From contig NZ_CP043639.1 of NCBI RefSeq assembly GCF_014217605.1, forward strand, positions 372,001 to 436,000: 64,000 nt of DNA, read 5' to 3'. Both the position numbers and the translations under genes were made by a program. The notes beneath the pieces are model-generated. The model was not told the origin of the DNA and made no database searches. It worked only from the letters and a program-made list of their open reading frames with translations. Position 1 is the first letter of the stretch; each line of letters starts with the position of its first letter. This DNA is from Sphingomonas sp. NBWT7. Its GTDB lineage: Bacteria > Pseudomonadota > Alphaproteobacteria > Sphingomonadales > Sphingomonadaceae. Of the stretch, positions 36,459-44,110 are shown one piece after another.

Positions 36459-37745
36459 ATGGCGGGCGCATTGCGGGTGGCTTTGGCAGGATTGGGCACG
36501 GTCGGCGGCGGCGTGATCCGCGTGCTCGAGGCCAATCGCGATCTCATTACGCGTCGGGCTGGGCGAGCGATCGAGATCGTCGCGGTATCGGCGCGGGATC
36601 GCCACAAGGATCGCGGCGTCGACCTGTCAGGCTTCGAGTGGGTTGACGATACGACGGCGCTTTCGCAGTGCAACGCGGACGTGGTTGTCGAGCTTGTCGG
36701 GGGGGCGGACGGCCCCGCGCTTGCACTGGCGCGCGCCACCTTGGCCGCGAACAAGGGGTTAGTCACCGCCAACAAGGCGATGCTCGCGCATCACGGTCTC
36801 GAACTGGCGCAGGCGGCGGAGAGCGGGGGCGCCCCGCTGAAGTTCGAGGCCGCGGTCGCGGGCGGCATCCCCGTCATCAAGGGGCTACGTGAGGGCGCAG
36901 CGGCGAATGCGATCAGCCGCGTCTACGGCATCCTCAACGGCACATGCAATTTCATCCTCAGCAAGATGGAAGCCGAGGGTCGCGATTTCGCCGACGTCCT
37001 TGGCGAAGCGCAGGCGCTCGGTTTCGCCGAGGCCGACCCGTCGTTCGACATCGACGGGGTCGACGCCGCGCACAAGCTGTCGATCCTGTCATCGATCGCA
37101 TTCGGCACGCGCCCGTCGTTCGGCACCGTCGCGGCAAGCGGCATCCGTCACGTCATTGCCGCCGATATCGCCGAGGCGGCGGCATTGGGGTATCGCGTGC
37201 GGCTGGTCGGCATGGCCGAGGCGGGTGGCGGCGGGCTTTTCCAGCGCGTCCATGCGCATCTGGTGCCCAACGATCACCCGCTGGCGCACGTCACCGGGTC
37301 GACCAACGCGGTGGTGGCGGATGGCAATTTCGTCGGCCGACTACTCTTTCAGGGCGCGGGTGCGGGCGACGGGCCGACGGCGAGCGCAGTTGTGGCCGAC
37401 CTCATCGACATCGCGCGCGGCGAATATGGCCCGCCCTATGCCATGCCGGCCGCGTCGCTCGCCGACATGCCGGCCGCGGCGGCGGGCGAGCGTCGCGGCC
37501 GCGCCTATCTCCGCTTCACCGTTGCCGATCGCGTTGGCGTGCTGGCGGAGATCGCGGCGGCGATGCGCGACGCCAACGTGTCGATCGAGAGCCTGATTCA
37601 GCGCGCCGCCGCAGCAGACGGCACGGCCCTTGTCGCGATCGTCACGCACGAGGCGCCCGAGGCTAACGTGGCCGCGGCGCTTGAACGGCTGCGCGGATCA
37701 CAGAGCCTGTCGGGCGAGCCGCTGTGGATGCATATCCTCGATTGA
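36459..37745 (+). CDS. hom: homoserine dehydrogenase
   Basis: A 428-residue monofunctional enzyme reducing aspartate semialdehyde to homoserine for threonine and methionine synthesis. The Rossmann motif VALAGLGTVGGGVIRVLE is at residues 8-25; the catalytic region includes KFEAAVAGGIPVIKGLREG and GFAEADPSFDIDGVDAAHKL. The last 80 residues are an ACT domain (YLRFTVADRVGVLAEIAAAM) that binds threonine for feedback control. ATG follows GAGGGGC. Confidence 0.95.
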   Translation: MAGALRVALAGLGTVGGGVIRVLEANRDLITRRAGRAIEIVAVSARDRHKDRGVDLSGFEWVDDTTALSQCNADVVVELVGGADGPALALARATLAANKGLVTANKAMLAHHGLELAQAAESGGAPLKFEAAVAGGIPVIKGLREGAAANAISRVYGILNGTCNFILSKMEAEGRDFADVLGEAQALGFAEADPSFDIDGVDAAHKLSILSSIAFGTRPSFGTVAASGIRHVIAADIAEAAALGYRVRLVGMAEAGGGGLFQRVHAHLVPNDHPLAHVTGSTNAVVADGNFVGRLLFQGAGAGDGPTASAVVADLIDIARGEYGPPYAMPAASLADMPAAAAGERRGRAYLRFTVADRVGVLAEIAAAMRDANVSIESLIQRAAAADGTALVAIVTHEAPEANVAAALERLRGSQSLSGEPLWMHILD

Positions 37746-37746
37746 A

Positions 37747-37765
37747 GAGCGGCGCCGGGCCGCTC
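37747..37765. terminator. short hairpin between convergent hom and DUF486 genes
   Basis: GAGCGGC and GCCGCTC form a 7-bp stem with a five-base loop directly after the hom stop. There is no T-run. It partly overlaps the end of the opposing gene. Weak terminator candidate. Confidence 0.35.
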
Positions 37766-38102
37766 AGTTGCGCCCGGCGAACATGAACGCCGCGGCGCCG
37801 ACGAGGCAGGCGAACGCGCCCGCGTGCCGCCAGCTCAGCTGCTCGCCGAGCACCGCGACCGAGAAGACGCCGAACACCAGCAGCGTAATCACCTCCTGCG
37901 TGATTTTTAGCTGACCGCCCGTCCAGCCGTGTGCGAAGCCGATGCGATTGGCGGGCACCGCAAAGCAATATTCGACAAAGGCGATGCCCCAGCTGATCAG
38001 GATCACGATCGGTAGCGGCTTGGCCATCCCGCCCTTCAGATGCCAGTACCAGGCGGTCGTCATGAAGACGTTCGATACGACGAGCAGCGCGAGCGTAGGC
38101 AT
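37764..38102 (-). CDS. DUF486-family small membrane protein
   Basis: A 112-residue protein with four hydrophobic segments. The residues AWYWHLKGGMAKPLPIVILISWGIAFVEYCFAVPANRIGF match the DUF486 group, a branch of the drug/metabolite transporter superfamily (SMR-like size). Substrate unknown; it probably works as an oligomer in the inner membrane. ATG is preceded by a weak Shine-Dalgarno. It is downstream of priA on the same strand, 42 bases away. Confidence 0.85.
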   Translation of the reverse strand: MPTLALLVVSNVFMTTAWYWHLKGGMAKPLPIVILISWGIAFVEYCFAVPANRIGFAHGWTGGQLKITQEVITLLVFGVFSVAVLGEQLSWRHAGAFACLVGAAAFMFAGRN

Positions 38103-38144
38103 CGCCAGGGCTGTAGCGCGCTTCCCGGTCCCGGAACAGCAGCG

Positions 38145-40313
38145 CTACAGAAAACTGTAGGGATCGACGTCCACCGCGACGCGCACCTTGGCGGGCCAGT
38201 CGAGCGCGCCCAGCCAGCCACGGATCACGTCCTGCACGTCGAGTGCGCGGCGTGCGTGGACAAGCAGCCGGAAGCGATGGCGACCGCGCAGCATCGCGAG
38301 CGGGGCGGGGGCGGGGCCGTAGACGTGCATGCCGTCGACCTGCGGCGCGGCGCGGCCGATCGCCTGCGCCACGTCCTTCGCGCAGCCCTGATCCTCGCTC
38401 GACACGATGATCGCGGCGTAGCGGCCGAACGGCGGCGCGCCGGCATCCTGCCGCGCCTCGATCTCGGCGGCGTAGAAGGCGTCGGCGTCGCCGGTAATCA
38501 GCGCCTGCATCACCTGCGCGCCGGGGCTGTGCGTCTGGATGAAGACGCGTCCCGGCTTCTCTCCGCGGCCGGCACGGCCCGATACCTGGCGGATCTGCTG
38601 GAAGGTCCGCTCGGCGGCACGCAGGTCGCCGCCCTCGAGCCCAAGATCGGCGTCGATCACGCCGACCAGCGTCAGATTGGGGAAATGATAGCCCTTGGTG
38701 ACGAGCTGTGTGCCGACGACGATGTCGATCGCGCCAGCCTCCATCCGGCCGACGAACTCGGCCGCCTTGGCCGGCGACCAGATCGTGTCCGACGTGACGA
38801 TCGCGACGCGCGCCTCGGGGAACAGCGCGGACACCTCGTCGGCGATGCGCTCGACGCCTGGCCCGCACGCGACCAGGCTGTCCTCCTCGCCACATTCGGG
38901 GCAGGCGCGTGGGATCGGTTCGATATGGCCGCAATGGTGGCAGGCGAGCCGGCGCGTCAGCCGGTGCTCGACCATCCACGCGGTACAATTGGGGCATTGA
39001 AAGCGATGGCCGCAGTGCCGGCACAAGGTGAGCGGCGCGTAGCCGCGGCGGTTGAGGAACAGCAGCGATTGCTCACCGCGCGCGAGCGTTTCCTCCAGCG
39101 CGACGACCAGCGGCGGTGCGATCCACCGCCCGCGATCGGGCTTATGCTCGAGCAGATCGATCGCCTCGATCGCGGGGAGCTCGGCCGCGCCGTATCGGCC
39201 GGGCAGCTTGACCTCGGCGTAATTGCCGAGCGTGACCTGTTGGCGCGTTTCGATCGCCGGCGTCGCCGAAGCGAGGATCACCGGACATTCCTCGAACTTG
39301 CCGCGCATCACCGCGACATCGCGCGCGTGATAGTGGACGCCGTCCCCCTGCTTGAAGCTCGTCTCGTGCGCCTCGTCGACGACGATGAGGCCGAGATCGG
39401 CGTACGGCAGGAACAGCGCCGATCGCGCGCCGACGGTAACCAGCGCCTCGCCGCTGGCGATCGCGCGCCACGCGCGGCGGCGTTGGGTGGAGCGCAAGCC
39501 CGAATGCCAGGCCACCGGCTCGCAGCCGAAGCGATCGTGAAAGCGCTTGAGAAACGGCTCGGTCAGCGCGATCTCGGGCAGCAGCACCAGCACTTGGCGG
39601 CCGGCACGGATCGCCTCGGCCACCGCTTCGAAATAGACCTCGGTCTTGCCCGACCCCGTCACGCCGTCGAGCAGCGTCGGGCGGAAAGCCTTGGCGACGA
39701 CGTCGCGCGCCAATGTGCCAGCGGCGTGCTGTTGATCGTCTGCCAGGGTCGGCGGCGCATGATCCGGATCGGGCACGGGATAGGGGCTGTCGATATCGAC
39801 TTCGACCGGTTCGATCGCACCGATCTTGCACAGGCCGCGGATGACGCCATCGGACACGTCGGCGATCGTCGCCAGTTCGCGGATCAGGCCCTGACGGTCG
39901 CCGATCCGTTCCAGCGCCTGTGCGCGTTGCGGGGTAAGGCGCTCGGGAACGAGGCCAGTTGCGCGATATTCGGTGACGACGCGCGCGCCTTCGAGCGCGG
40001 AGGTTGACGACAGCGCCATGCGCACCACCGCCGCCGGCGGCGCGAGATAATAATCGGCGGTCCATTCGACCAGCCGGCGCAGCGCGGGGCGCAGCGGCGG
40101 CACGCTGGCGACACCCATCAGGTTGCGCAGGCGGTTGTCGCCGACCTCCGCGTCCGACGGCAACCGCTCGGGTTCCCACACCACGCCGAGCAGCTGGCGC
40201 GGCCCGAGCGGCGCGACCACGATCGAGCCGGGCTCGACCGCCATGCCATGCGGCACGCGATAATCGAGCGGCCCAAGGGCGGAATTGAGGACGAGAACAC
40301 GGGCGCGAGACAT
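38145..40313 (-). CDS. priA: primosomal protein N' (replication restart helicase)
   Basis: A 722-residue helicase that reloads the replication machinery at stalled forks. The N-terminal 3'-DNA binding domain (LVLNSALGPLDYRVPHGM) precedes Walker A TGSGKTEVYFE (near residue 223), Walker B DEAHETSFKQ, and the paired zinc-binding cysteines CRHCGHRFQCPNC and CHHCG...CPECG (near residues 435-480). ATG 40313 is chosen because it gives the conserved N-terminus and a longer frame would overlap the divergent xerC start. Confidence 0.95.
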   Translation of the reverse strand: MSRARVLVLNSALGPLDYRVPHGMAVEPGSIVVAPLGPRQLLGVVWEPERLPSDAEVGDNRLRNLMGVASVPPLRPALRRLVEWTADYYLAPPAAVVRMALSSTSALEGARVVTEYRATGLVPERLTPQRAQALERIGDRQGLIRELATIADVSDGVIRGLCKIGAIEPVEVDIDSPYPVPDPDHAPPTLADDQQHAAGTLARDVVAKAFRPTLLDGVTGSGKTEVYFEAVAEAIRAGRQVLVLLPEIALTEPFLKRFHDRFGCEPVAWHSGLRSTQRRRAWRAIASGEALVTVGARSALFLPYADLGLIVVDEAHETSFKQGDGVHYHARDVAVMRGKFEECPVILASATPAIETRQQVTLGNYAEVKLPGRYGAAELPAIEAIDLLEHKPDRGRWIAPPLVVALEETLARGEQSLLFLNRRGYAPLTLCRHCGHRFQCPNCTAWMVEHRLTRRLACHHCGHIEPIPRACPECGEEDSLVACGPGVERIADEVSALFPEARVAIVTSDTIWSPAKAAEFVGRMEAGAIDIVVGTQLVTKGYHFPNLTLVGVIDADLGLEGGDLRAAERTFQQIRQVSGRAGRGEKPGRVFIQTHSPGAQVMQALITGDADAFYAAEIEARQDAGAPPFGRYAAIIVSSEDQGCAKDVAQAIGRAAPQVDGMHVYGPAPAPLAMLRGRHRFRLLVHARRALDVQDVIRGWLGALDWPAKVRVAVDVDPYSFL

Positions 40314-40371
40314 CGCATGGGCATATGGGGCGCAGGCGACTCGGAGGAAAGGCAATGGTAAAGCCCGCCGC

Positions 40372-41256
40372 GTGGAAGATCTGCCCGACCTTTATGCCGC
40401 TCACCTCCTGCGCGATCGCCGCCGCTCGGTTCACACCGTCCGCGCCTATCGCGCCACCACGGCGCGGCTGATCGGCTTTCTCGGCCGCCACTGGGGATGC
40501 AGCGTCGATCGCGCGGCGTTGTCGGCGACCAGCGCGTCCGATCTGCGTGCCTTTTTGGCGCAGCGGCGCGGCGACGGCCTGTCGAACGCGTCCGCGGCGC
40601 GCGAGTTGTCGGCGGCACGCGATTTCCTTGGCTGGGCGAACGGGGAGGGCGGTCGCCCGGCGTTGAAGGGGCCGCGCGTGCGCAAGGGCGTGCCGCGGCC
40701 GATCGCGCCGCACGAGGCGCTCGCGCTTGCCGAGGAAGTCGCCGCCGGATCGCGCGTCGATTGGGTCGGCAAGCGCGACTGGGCGCTGCTGCTGCTCCTT
40801 TATGGTGCTGGCCTGCGGATCGGCGAGGCGCTCGCGCTCACCGGGTCGGCGCTGCCGCTCGGCGAGACGATCACCGTGACGGGCAAGCGCGACAAGATGC
40901 GCATCGTCCCGCTGCTGCCGCAGGTTCGTGAAGCGATCGAGGCCTATGTAGCGGCGGTGCCGTCGGCGCTGGCGCACGACATCCCGCTGTTCCTCGGGCT
41001 GCGCGGCGGTCCGCTCGCACCCGGGGTGGTGCGCGCCAGCGTACGAACGGCGCGGGCGACGCTCGGCTTGTCGGATCGCACGACCCCGCACGCGCTGCGT
41101 CACTCGTTCGCAACGCATCTGCTGGGTCGCGGCGCGGACCTGCGCGCGCTTCAGGAACTGCTCGGCCATGCCAGCCTCGGCTCGACACAGATCTACACGG
41201 CGGTCGATGCGGCGCATCTGCTCGACGTCTATCGCAACGCGCACCCGCGTGCTTGA
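40372..41256 (+). CDS. xerC: tyrosine recombinase XerC
   Basis: A 294-residue site-specific recombinase that resolves chromosome dimers at dif with XerD. Catalytic residues are Arg149 in GAGLRIGEAL, His240 and Arg243 in HALRHSFATHLL, His266 in LLGHASLG and the nucleophile Tyr275 in QIYTAV. The N-terminal SAM-like core-binding domain occupies about residues 1-95. No ATG exists in frame near the conserved start; GTG 40372 is used. Not next to any integrated element, so it is the housekeeping enzyme rather than a mobile-element integrase. Confidence 0.92.
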   Translation: MEDLPDLYAAHLLRDRRRSVHTVRAYRATTARLIGFLGRHWGCSVDRAALSATSASDLRAFLAQRRGDGLSNASAARELSAARDFLGWANGEGGRPALKGPRVRKGVPRPIAPHEALALAEEVAAGSRVDWVGKRDWALLLLLYGAGLRIGEALALTGSALPLGETITVTGKRDKMRIVPLLPQVREAIEAYVAAVPSALAHDIPLFLGLRGGPLAPGVVRASVRTARATLGLSDRTTPHALRHSFATHLLGRGADLRALQELLGHASLGSTQIYTAVDAAHLLDVYRNAHPRA

Positions 41257-41326
41257 ACGGCGATGCGCCTCTGGCATGCCGGGCACCCCATCGCTATGTG
41301 GTTTCACCTGATACCAGGAGATCGTG

Positions 41327-42406
41327 ATGCGCGTCGGCGTGCCTAAGGAAATTAAGAATCACGAATATCGCGTCGGCCTCACGCCCGGTGCGGTGCGCGA
41401 ATATGCCGCGCGCGGCCATGAGGTGCTGGTCGAGACGGGCGCCGGCACGGGCATCGCGGCGGACGACGAGGCCTATGTCGCCGCCGGCGCGCGGATCGTG
41501 CCGACTGCGCAGGAGGTGTTCGCCGAGGCGCAGATGATCGTGAAGGTCAAGGAACCGCAGCCGAGCGAGTGGGTGCAGCTGCGCGAGGACCAAATCCTTT
41601 TCACCTATCTTCACCTCGCCCCGGATCCCGAGCAGGCGAAGGGCCTGATGGCGTCGGGCGTGACGGCTGTCGCCTATGAAACGGTGACCGATCGGTTGGG
41701 CGGGCTGCCGCTGCTCGCGCCGATGAGCGAGGTCGCCGGCCGGTTGTCGATCGAGGCGGCCGGCGCGGCGCTGAAGGCGTATAATGGCGGCCGCGGCGTG
41801 CTTCTCGGCGGCGTACCGGGGGTTGCGCCAGCGCGCATCGTCGTGCTCGGCGGCGGCGTCGTCGGCACGCATGCGGCGCGCATGGCCGTCGGCCTGGGCG
41901 CCGAGGTGACGATCGTCGACCGCTCGATCCCGCGGCTGCGTCAGCTCGACGAGCTGTTCCAGGGTCGCGTGCGCACCCGCGTCTCGACGCTCGAGGCGAT
42001 CGAGCACGAGATCAGCGAGGCGGACGCAGTGATCGGCGCGGTGCTCATCCCCGGCGCCTCGGCACCGAAGCTGGTGACGCGGACGATGCTCGGCCACATG
42101 AAGCGCCGCGCGGTGCTGGTCGATGTCGCGATCGACCAGGGTGGCTGCTTCGAGACGAGCCATGCGACGACGCACGCCGACCCGACCTACGAAGTCGACG
42201 GGGTGATCCACTATTGCGTCGCGAACATGCCCGGCGCGGTGCCGCTGACGTCGAGCCACGCGCTCAATAACGCGACGCTGCCCTATGGCCTGGCGCTTGC
42301 CGACAAGGGCGTGGCTGCGTGCGATGGGGATCCGGGGTTGAAGGCGGGCCTGAACGTGCAGGGCGGCCGTATCGTCAACGAGGCGGTGGCCGAGAGCCTG
42401 CGCTGA
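41327..42406 (+). CDS. ald: alanine dehydrogenase
   Basis: A 359-residue enzyme interconverting L-alanine and pyruvate plus ammonia with NAD. MRVGVPKEIKNHEYRVGLTPGAVREY, IVKVKEPQPSEW (Lys) and FTYLHLAPD (His) are the substrate-binding segments, and VVLGGGVVGTHAARMAVGLGA is the Rossmann motif near residues 167-187. Slightly shorter than the usual 370 residues because the C-terminus ends at EAVAESLR. ATG at 41327 is preferred over the GTG one codon earlier because GGAG sits eight bases upstream. Terminator follows at 42442. Confidence 0.95.
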   Translation: MRVGVPKEIKNHEYRVGLTPGAVREYAARGHEVLVETGAGTGIAADDEAYVAAGARIVPTAQEVFAEAQMIVKVKEPQPSEWVQLREDQILFTYLHLAPDPEQAKGLMASGVTAVAYETVTDRLGGLPLLAPMSEVAGRLSIEAAGAALKAYNGGRGVLLGGVPGVAPARIVVLGGGVVGTHAARMAVGLGAEVTIVDRSIPRLRQLDELFQGRVRTRVSTLEAIEHEISEADAVIGAVLIPGASAPKLVTRTMLGHMKRRAVLVDVAIDQGGCFETSHATTHADPTYEVDGVIHYCVANMPGAVPLTSSHALNNATLPYGLALADKGVAACDGDPGLKAGLNVQGGRIVNEAVAESLR

Positions 42407-42441
42407 TCGCCCTGCCCGCGGGCGCTTATCGACGAACAGGA

Positions 42442-42479
42442 AAAAAGCCTCGATCCGGTTGGCCGGGTCGGGGCTTTTT
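42442..42479. terminator. bidirectional rho-independent terminator after ald
   Basis: AAAAAGCC-T-CGA-T-CCGG and CCGG-G-TCG-G-GGCTTTTT pair almost perfectly around TTGG, with A-run on one side and T-run on the other. It can stop ald transcription on the plus strand and any transcript from the minus-strand small ORF at 42583-42636. Confidence 0.85.
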
Positions 42480-42582
42480 GCTGAGCCTAGCGCGTGGTTG
42501 GCCGGCGCTCAGATTGGCCCGGTCGTACACACCACCCGTCTAGCCACGGAGAGGGTGTCCGACCGGGCCTGAACCTAAACCC

Positions 42583-42636
42583 TTACCAGGGCTTCAGTTC
42601 GGTGCCGTAGATAAGCGCGAGAATGAAAGCGAGCAT
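42583..42636 (-). CDS. 17-residue micro-ORF (MLAFILALIYGTELKPW)
   Basis: ATG followed by 16 sense codons and TAA; GGGAG lies six to ten bases before the ATG. The product is a single short hydrophobic helix ending in a charged Thr-Glu-Leu-Lys-Pro-Trp tail, the kind of peptide that inserts in membranes. A sigma70-like promoter (42678-42706) and the terminator at 42442-42479 bracket it, so it forms its own transcription unit of about 200-250 bases. It could be a micro-protein, a leader peptide with no downstream gene, or a small RNA that carries a decoy ORF. Too short for gene finders; unproven. Confidence 0.45.
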   Translation of the reverse strand: MLAFILALIYGTELKPW

Positions 42637-42677
42637 GACGAACTCCCTAGTTATTAGCGTCGCTGGGACGCCCGCTC

Positions 42678-42706
42678 GAATTAACAACTTATTTACCTTT
42701 TCGCAA
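42678..42706 (-). promoter_or_regulatory. sigma70-like promoter for the 17-codon ORF
   Basis: On the minus strand, TTGCGA (-35) and TAATTC (-10) are separated by exactly 17 bases, 42-69 bases before the ATG at 42636. The region is AT-rich compared with the surrounding GC-rich DNA (TAAATAAGTTGTTAA). Confidence 0.5.
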
Positions 42707-42790
42707 TCGCTTGTCCGCGCCTGTCGCTGTGCCGCGACGGGACGACGTGCTTAAGAGTATCTTCAATCTTCGCGCGCTAGCGTCGCCGCT

Positions 42791-44110
42791 ATGTCCGCTT
42801 CTGGCTACAACACCATCGTCGCCGCGCCCGAGCGCCGCGCCGGTATCACGCCGCCGAAAGCAGCGGCCTATCGCCCGACGTGGCGGTTCGTTGTGCTGGC
42901 CGCGATCGACAATTTCGCCGCGCTTCGACGGCACGTAGGCTGCGCTCGTGCCGAAACGCTGGTCAGCGATGTCACTAGTCGGCTGAGCGTAGAGATTCCC
43001 GCGCTGCGCTTCGCGCTGGCGGGGCGCGACATGATCGAGCTGACGTTCGAGGGTGATTTCGCGGAGGAGGTCGACCGTACGATCGACCGGCTACGTCGCG
43101 CGTGTGAACCACCGTTCGATCTCGACGGGGAGCAGCACGAGATTGACGTCGTCTTCGGTGCCGCGATCGGTCGCGCGACGCAGGTTGATGACGTGCGATT
43201 GATCGAGGAGGCCGAGGCAGCGCTGGCCGAGGCACGCGCGCTGCGCAAACCGGTAACGCATGACGTGACCGGACCGGGCGGGCGCGAGGCGCGCCGACTG
43301 GTCGATGAGTTGCGCGTCGCCGTCGACGAAGACCAGCTGCTGCTGCTCTATCAGCCCAAGATCAACGTTCGGCGGCAGGAGGTGTGCAGTGCCGAGGCGC
43401 TGCTCCGCTGGCGCCATCCCGAGCGCGGCCTGGTGCTGCCGGGTGATTTCATCGCCGCCGCCGAGGACGGCGGGGTAATCGACCTGTTGACCTTGTGGAC
43501 GATTCGTCGCGCGATCGCCGATCAGCGACGGCTGCAGGCGGGCGGCCACGATCTGCGCATCTTTATCAATATCTCCGGCCAGCTGCTCGCTGACGTCGCG
43601 TTCGTCCAGGCTGCCTGCCGGCTGGTCGCGGAGGCCGATGCTAAGCTCGGGTTCGAGGTGACCGAAACCTCGGTGATCCGCGACCCGCAGTCCGCGATCG
43701 CCAATCTCCAGCGTTTCGCCGATATCGGCATCGTCATCGCGATCGACGATTATGGTGCCGGCCTCTCCAGCCTTGCCTATCTCAAGCAGTTGCCCGCGCG
43801 CGAACTGAAGATCGACAAGCTGTTCGTCACGCAATTGACCAGTTCAAATCGCGACCCGCTAATCGTCCGGTCGACGATCGATCTTGCGCATGCGCTGGAG
43901 ATGGAGGTTGTTGCGGAAGGGGTGGAGACGCACGCGTCGCTCGCGCTGCTCACCGTGATGGGATGCGACATGGTGCAGGGGTTCCTGATCAGCCGGCCGA
44001 TCGCGATCGAGGCTCTGGAAACGTTCCTCGACGAGGATCGTCATCATCAGGCGCCGCAGGACACACGTGCCTCGTTCAATCGACTGGCGACGGTCTGGAA
44101 GCGCGGGTGA
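42791..44110 (+). CDS. EAL-domain protein with degenerate GGDEF domain (c-di-GMP phosphodiesterase)
   Basis: A 439-residue protein. Residues about 30-155 resemble a GGDEF fold but have no GG(D/E)EF motif (GRDMIEL in its place), so it is probably a non-catalytic sensor. Residues about 165-420 are an EAL domain with E202 in SAEALLRWRHP, FINISGQ, FEVTETSVI, IDDYGAGLSSLAYLKQLP, LKIDKLFV and VVAEGVET plus VQGFLISRP, all residues needed for c-di-GMP hydrolysis. Its TGA overlaps the GTG of the histidine kinase, so the two are translated together. The start ATG lacks an obvious Shine-Dalgarno. Confidence 0.9.
   Translation: MSASGYNTIVAAPERRAGITPPKAAAYRPTWRFVVLAAIDNFAALRRHVGCARAETLVSDVTSRLSVEIPALRFALAGRDMIELTFEGDFAEEVDRTIDRLRRACEPPFDLDGEQHEIDVVFGAAIGRATQVDDVRLIEEAEAALAEARALRKPVTHDVTGPGGREARRLVDELRVAVDEDQLLLLYQPKINVRRQEVCSAEALLRWRHPERGLVLPGDFIAAAEDGGVIDLLTLWTIRRAIADQRRLQAGGHDLRIFINISGQLLADVAFVQAACRLVAEADAKLGFEVTETSVIRDPQSAIANLQRFADIGIVIAIDDYGAGLSSLAYLKQLPARELKIDKLFVTQLTSSNRDPLIVRSTIDLAHALEMEVVAEGVETHASLALLTVMGCDMVQGFLISRPIAIEALETFLDEDRHHQAPQDTRASFNRLATVWKRG

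Larger units (their letters stand above)
42407..42790. other. 384-bp intergenic region between ald and the EAL gene
   Basis: Contains the ald terminator (42442-42479), the 17-codon minus-strand ORF (42583-42636), its promoter (42678-42706) and the leader of the EAL gene. CGTACACACCACCCGT at 42524-42539 resembles a stretch of 16S rRNA by chance; no rRNA gene is present. No tRNA fold seen. Confidence 0.6.

Noticed and set aside
37663..39024. Long minus-strand frame over hom end, DUF486 and priA end
   Set aside because: Overlaps three well-supported genes in other frames and has an Arg/Pro-rich, low-complexity product.
38040..40007. 655-codon plus-strand frame opposite priA
   Set aside because: priA is unmistakable on the other strand; the frame is a codon-bias shadow.
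40372..41256. Mobile-element integrase
   Set aside because: Sequence is the housekeeping XerC type, flanked by core genes with no attachment sites or mobile neighbours.
39142..41307. 721-codon minus-strand frame over priA and xerC
   Set aside because: Runs through priA start and the opposite strand of xerC; product is Arg/Ala-rich without domains.
42524..42539. 16-base match-like string to 16S rRNA (CGTACACACCACCCGT)
   Set aside because: Only a short stretch with a mismatch; no rRNA gene structure around it.
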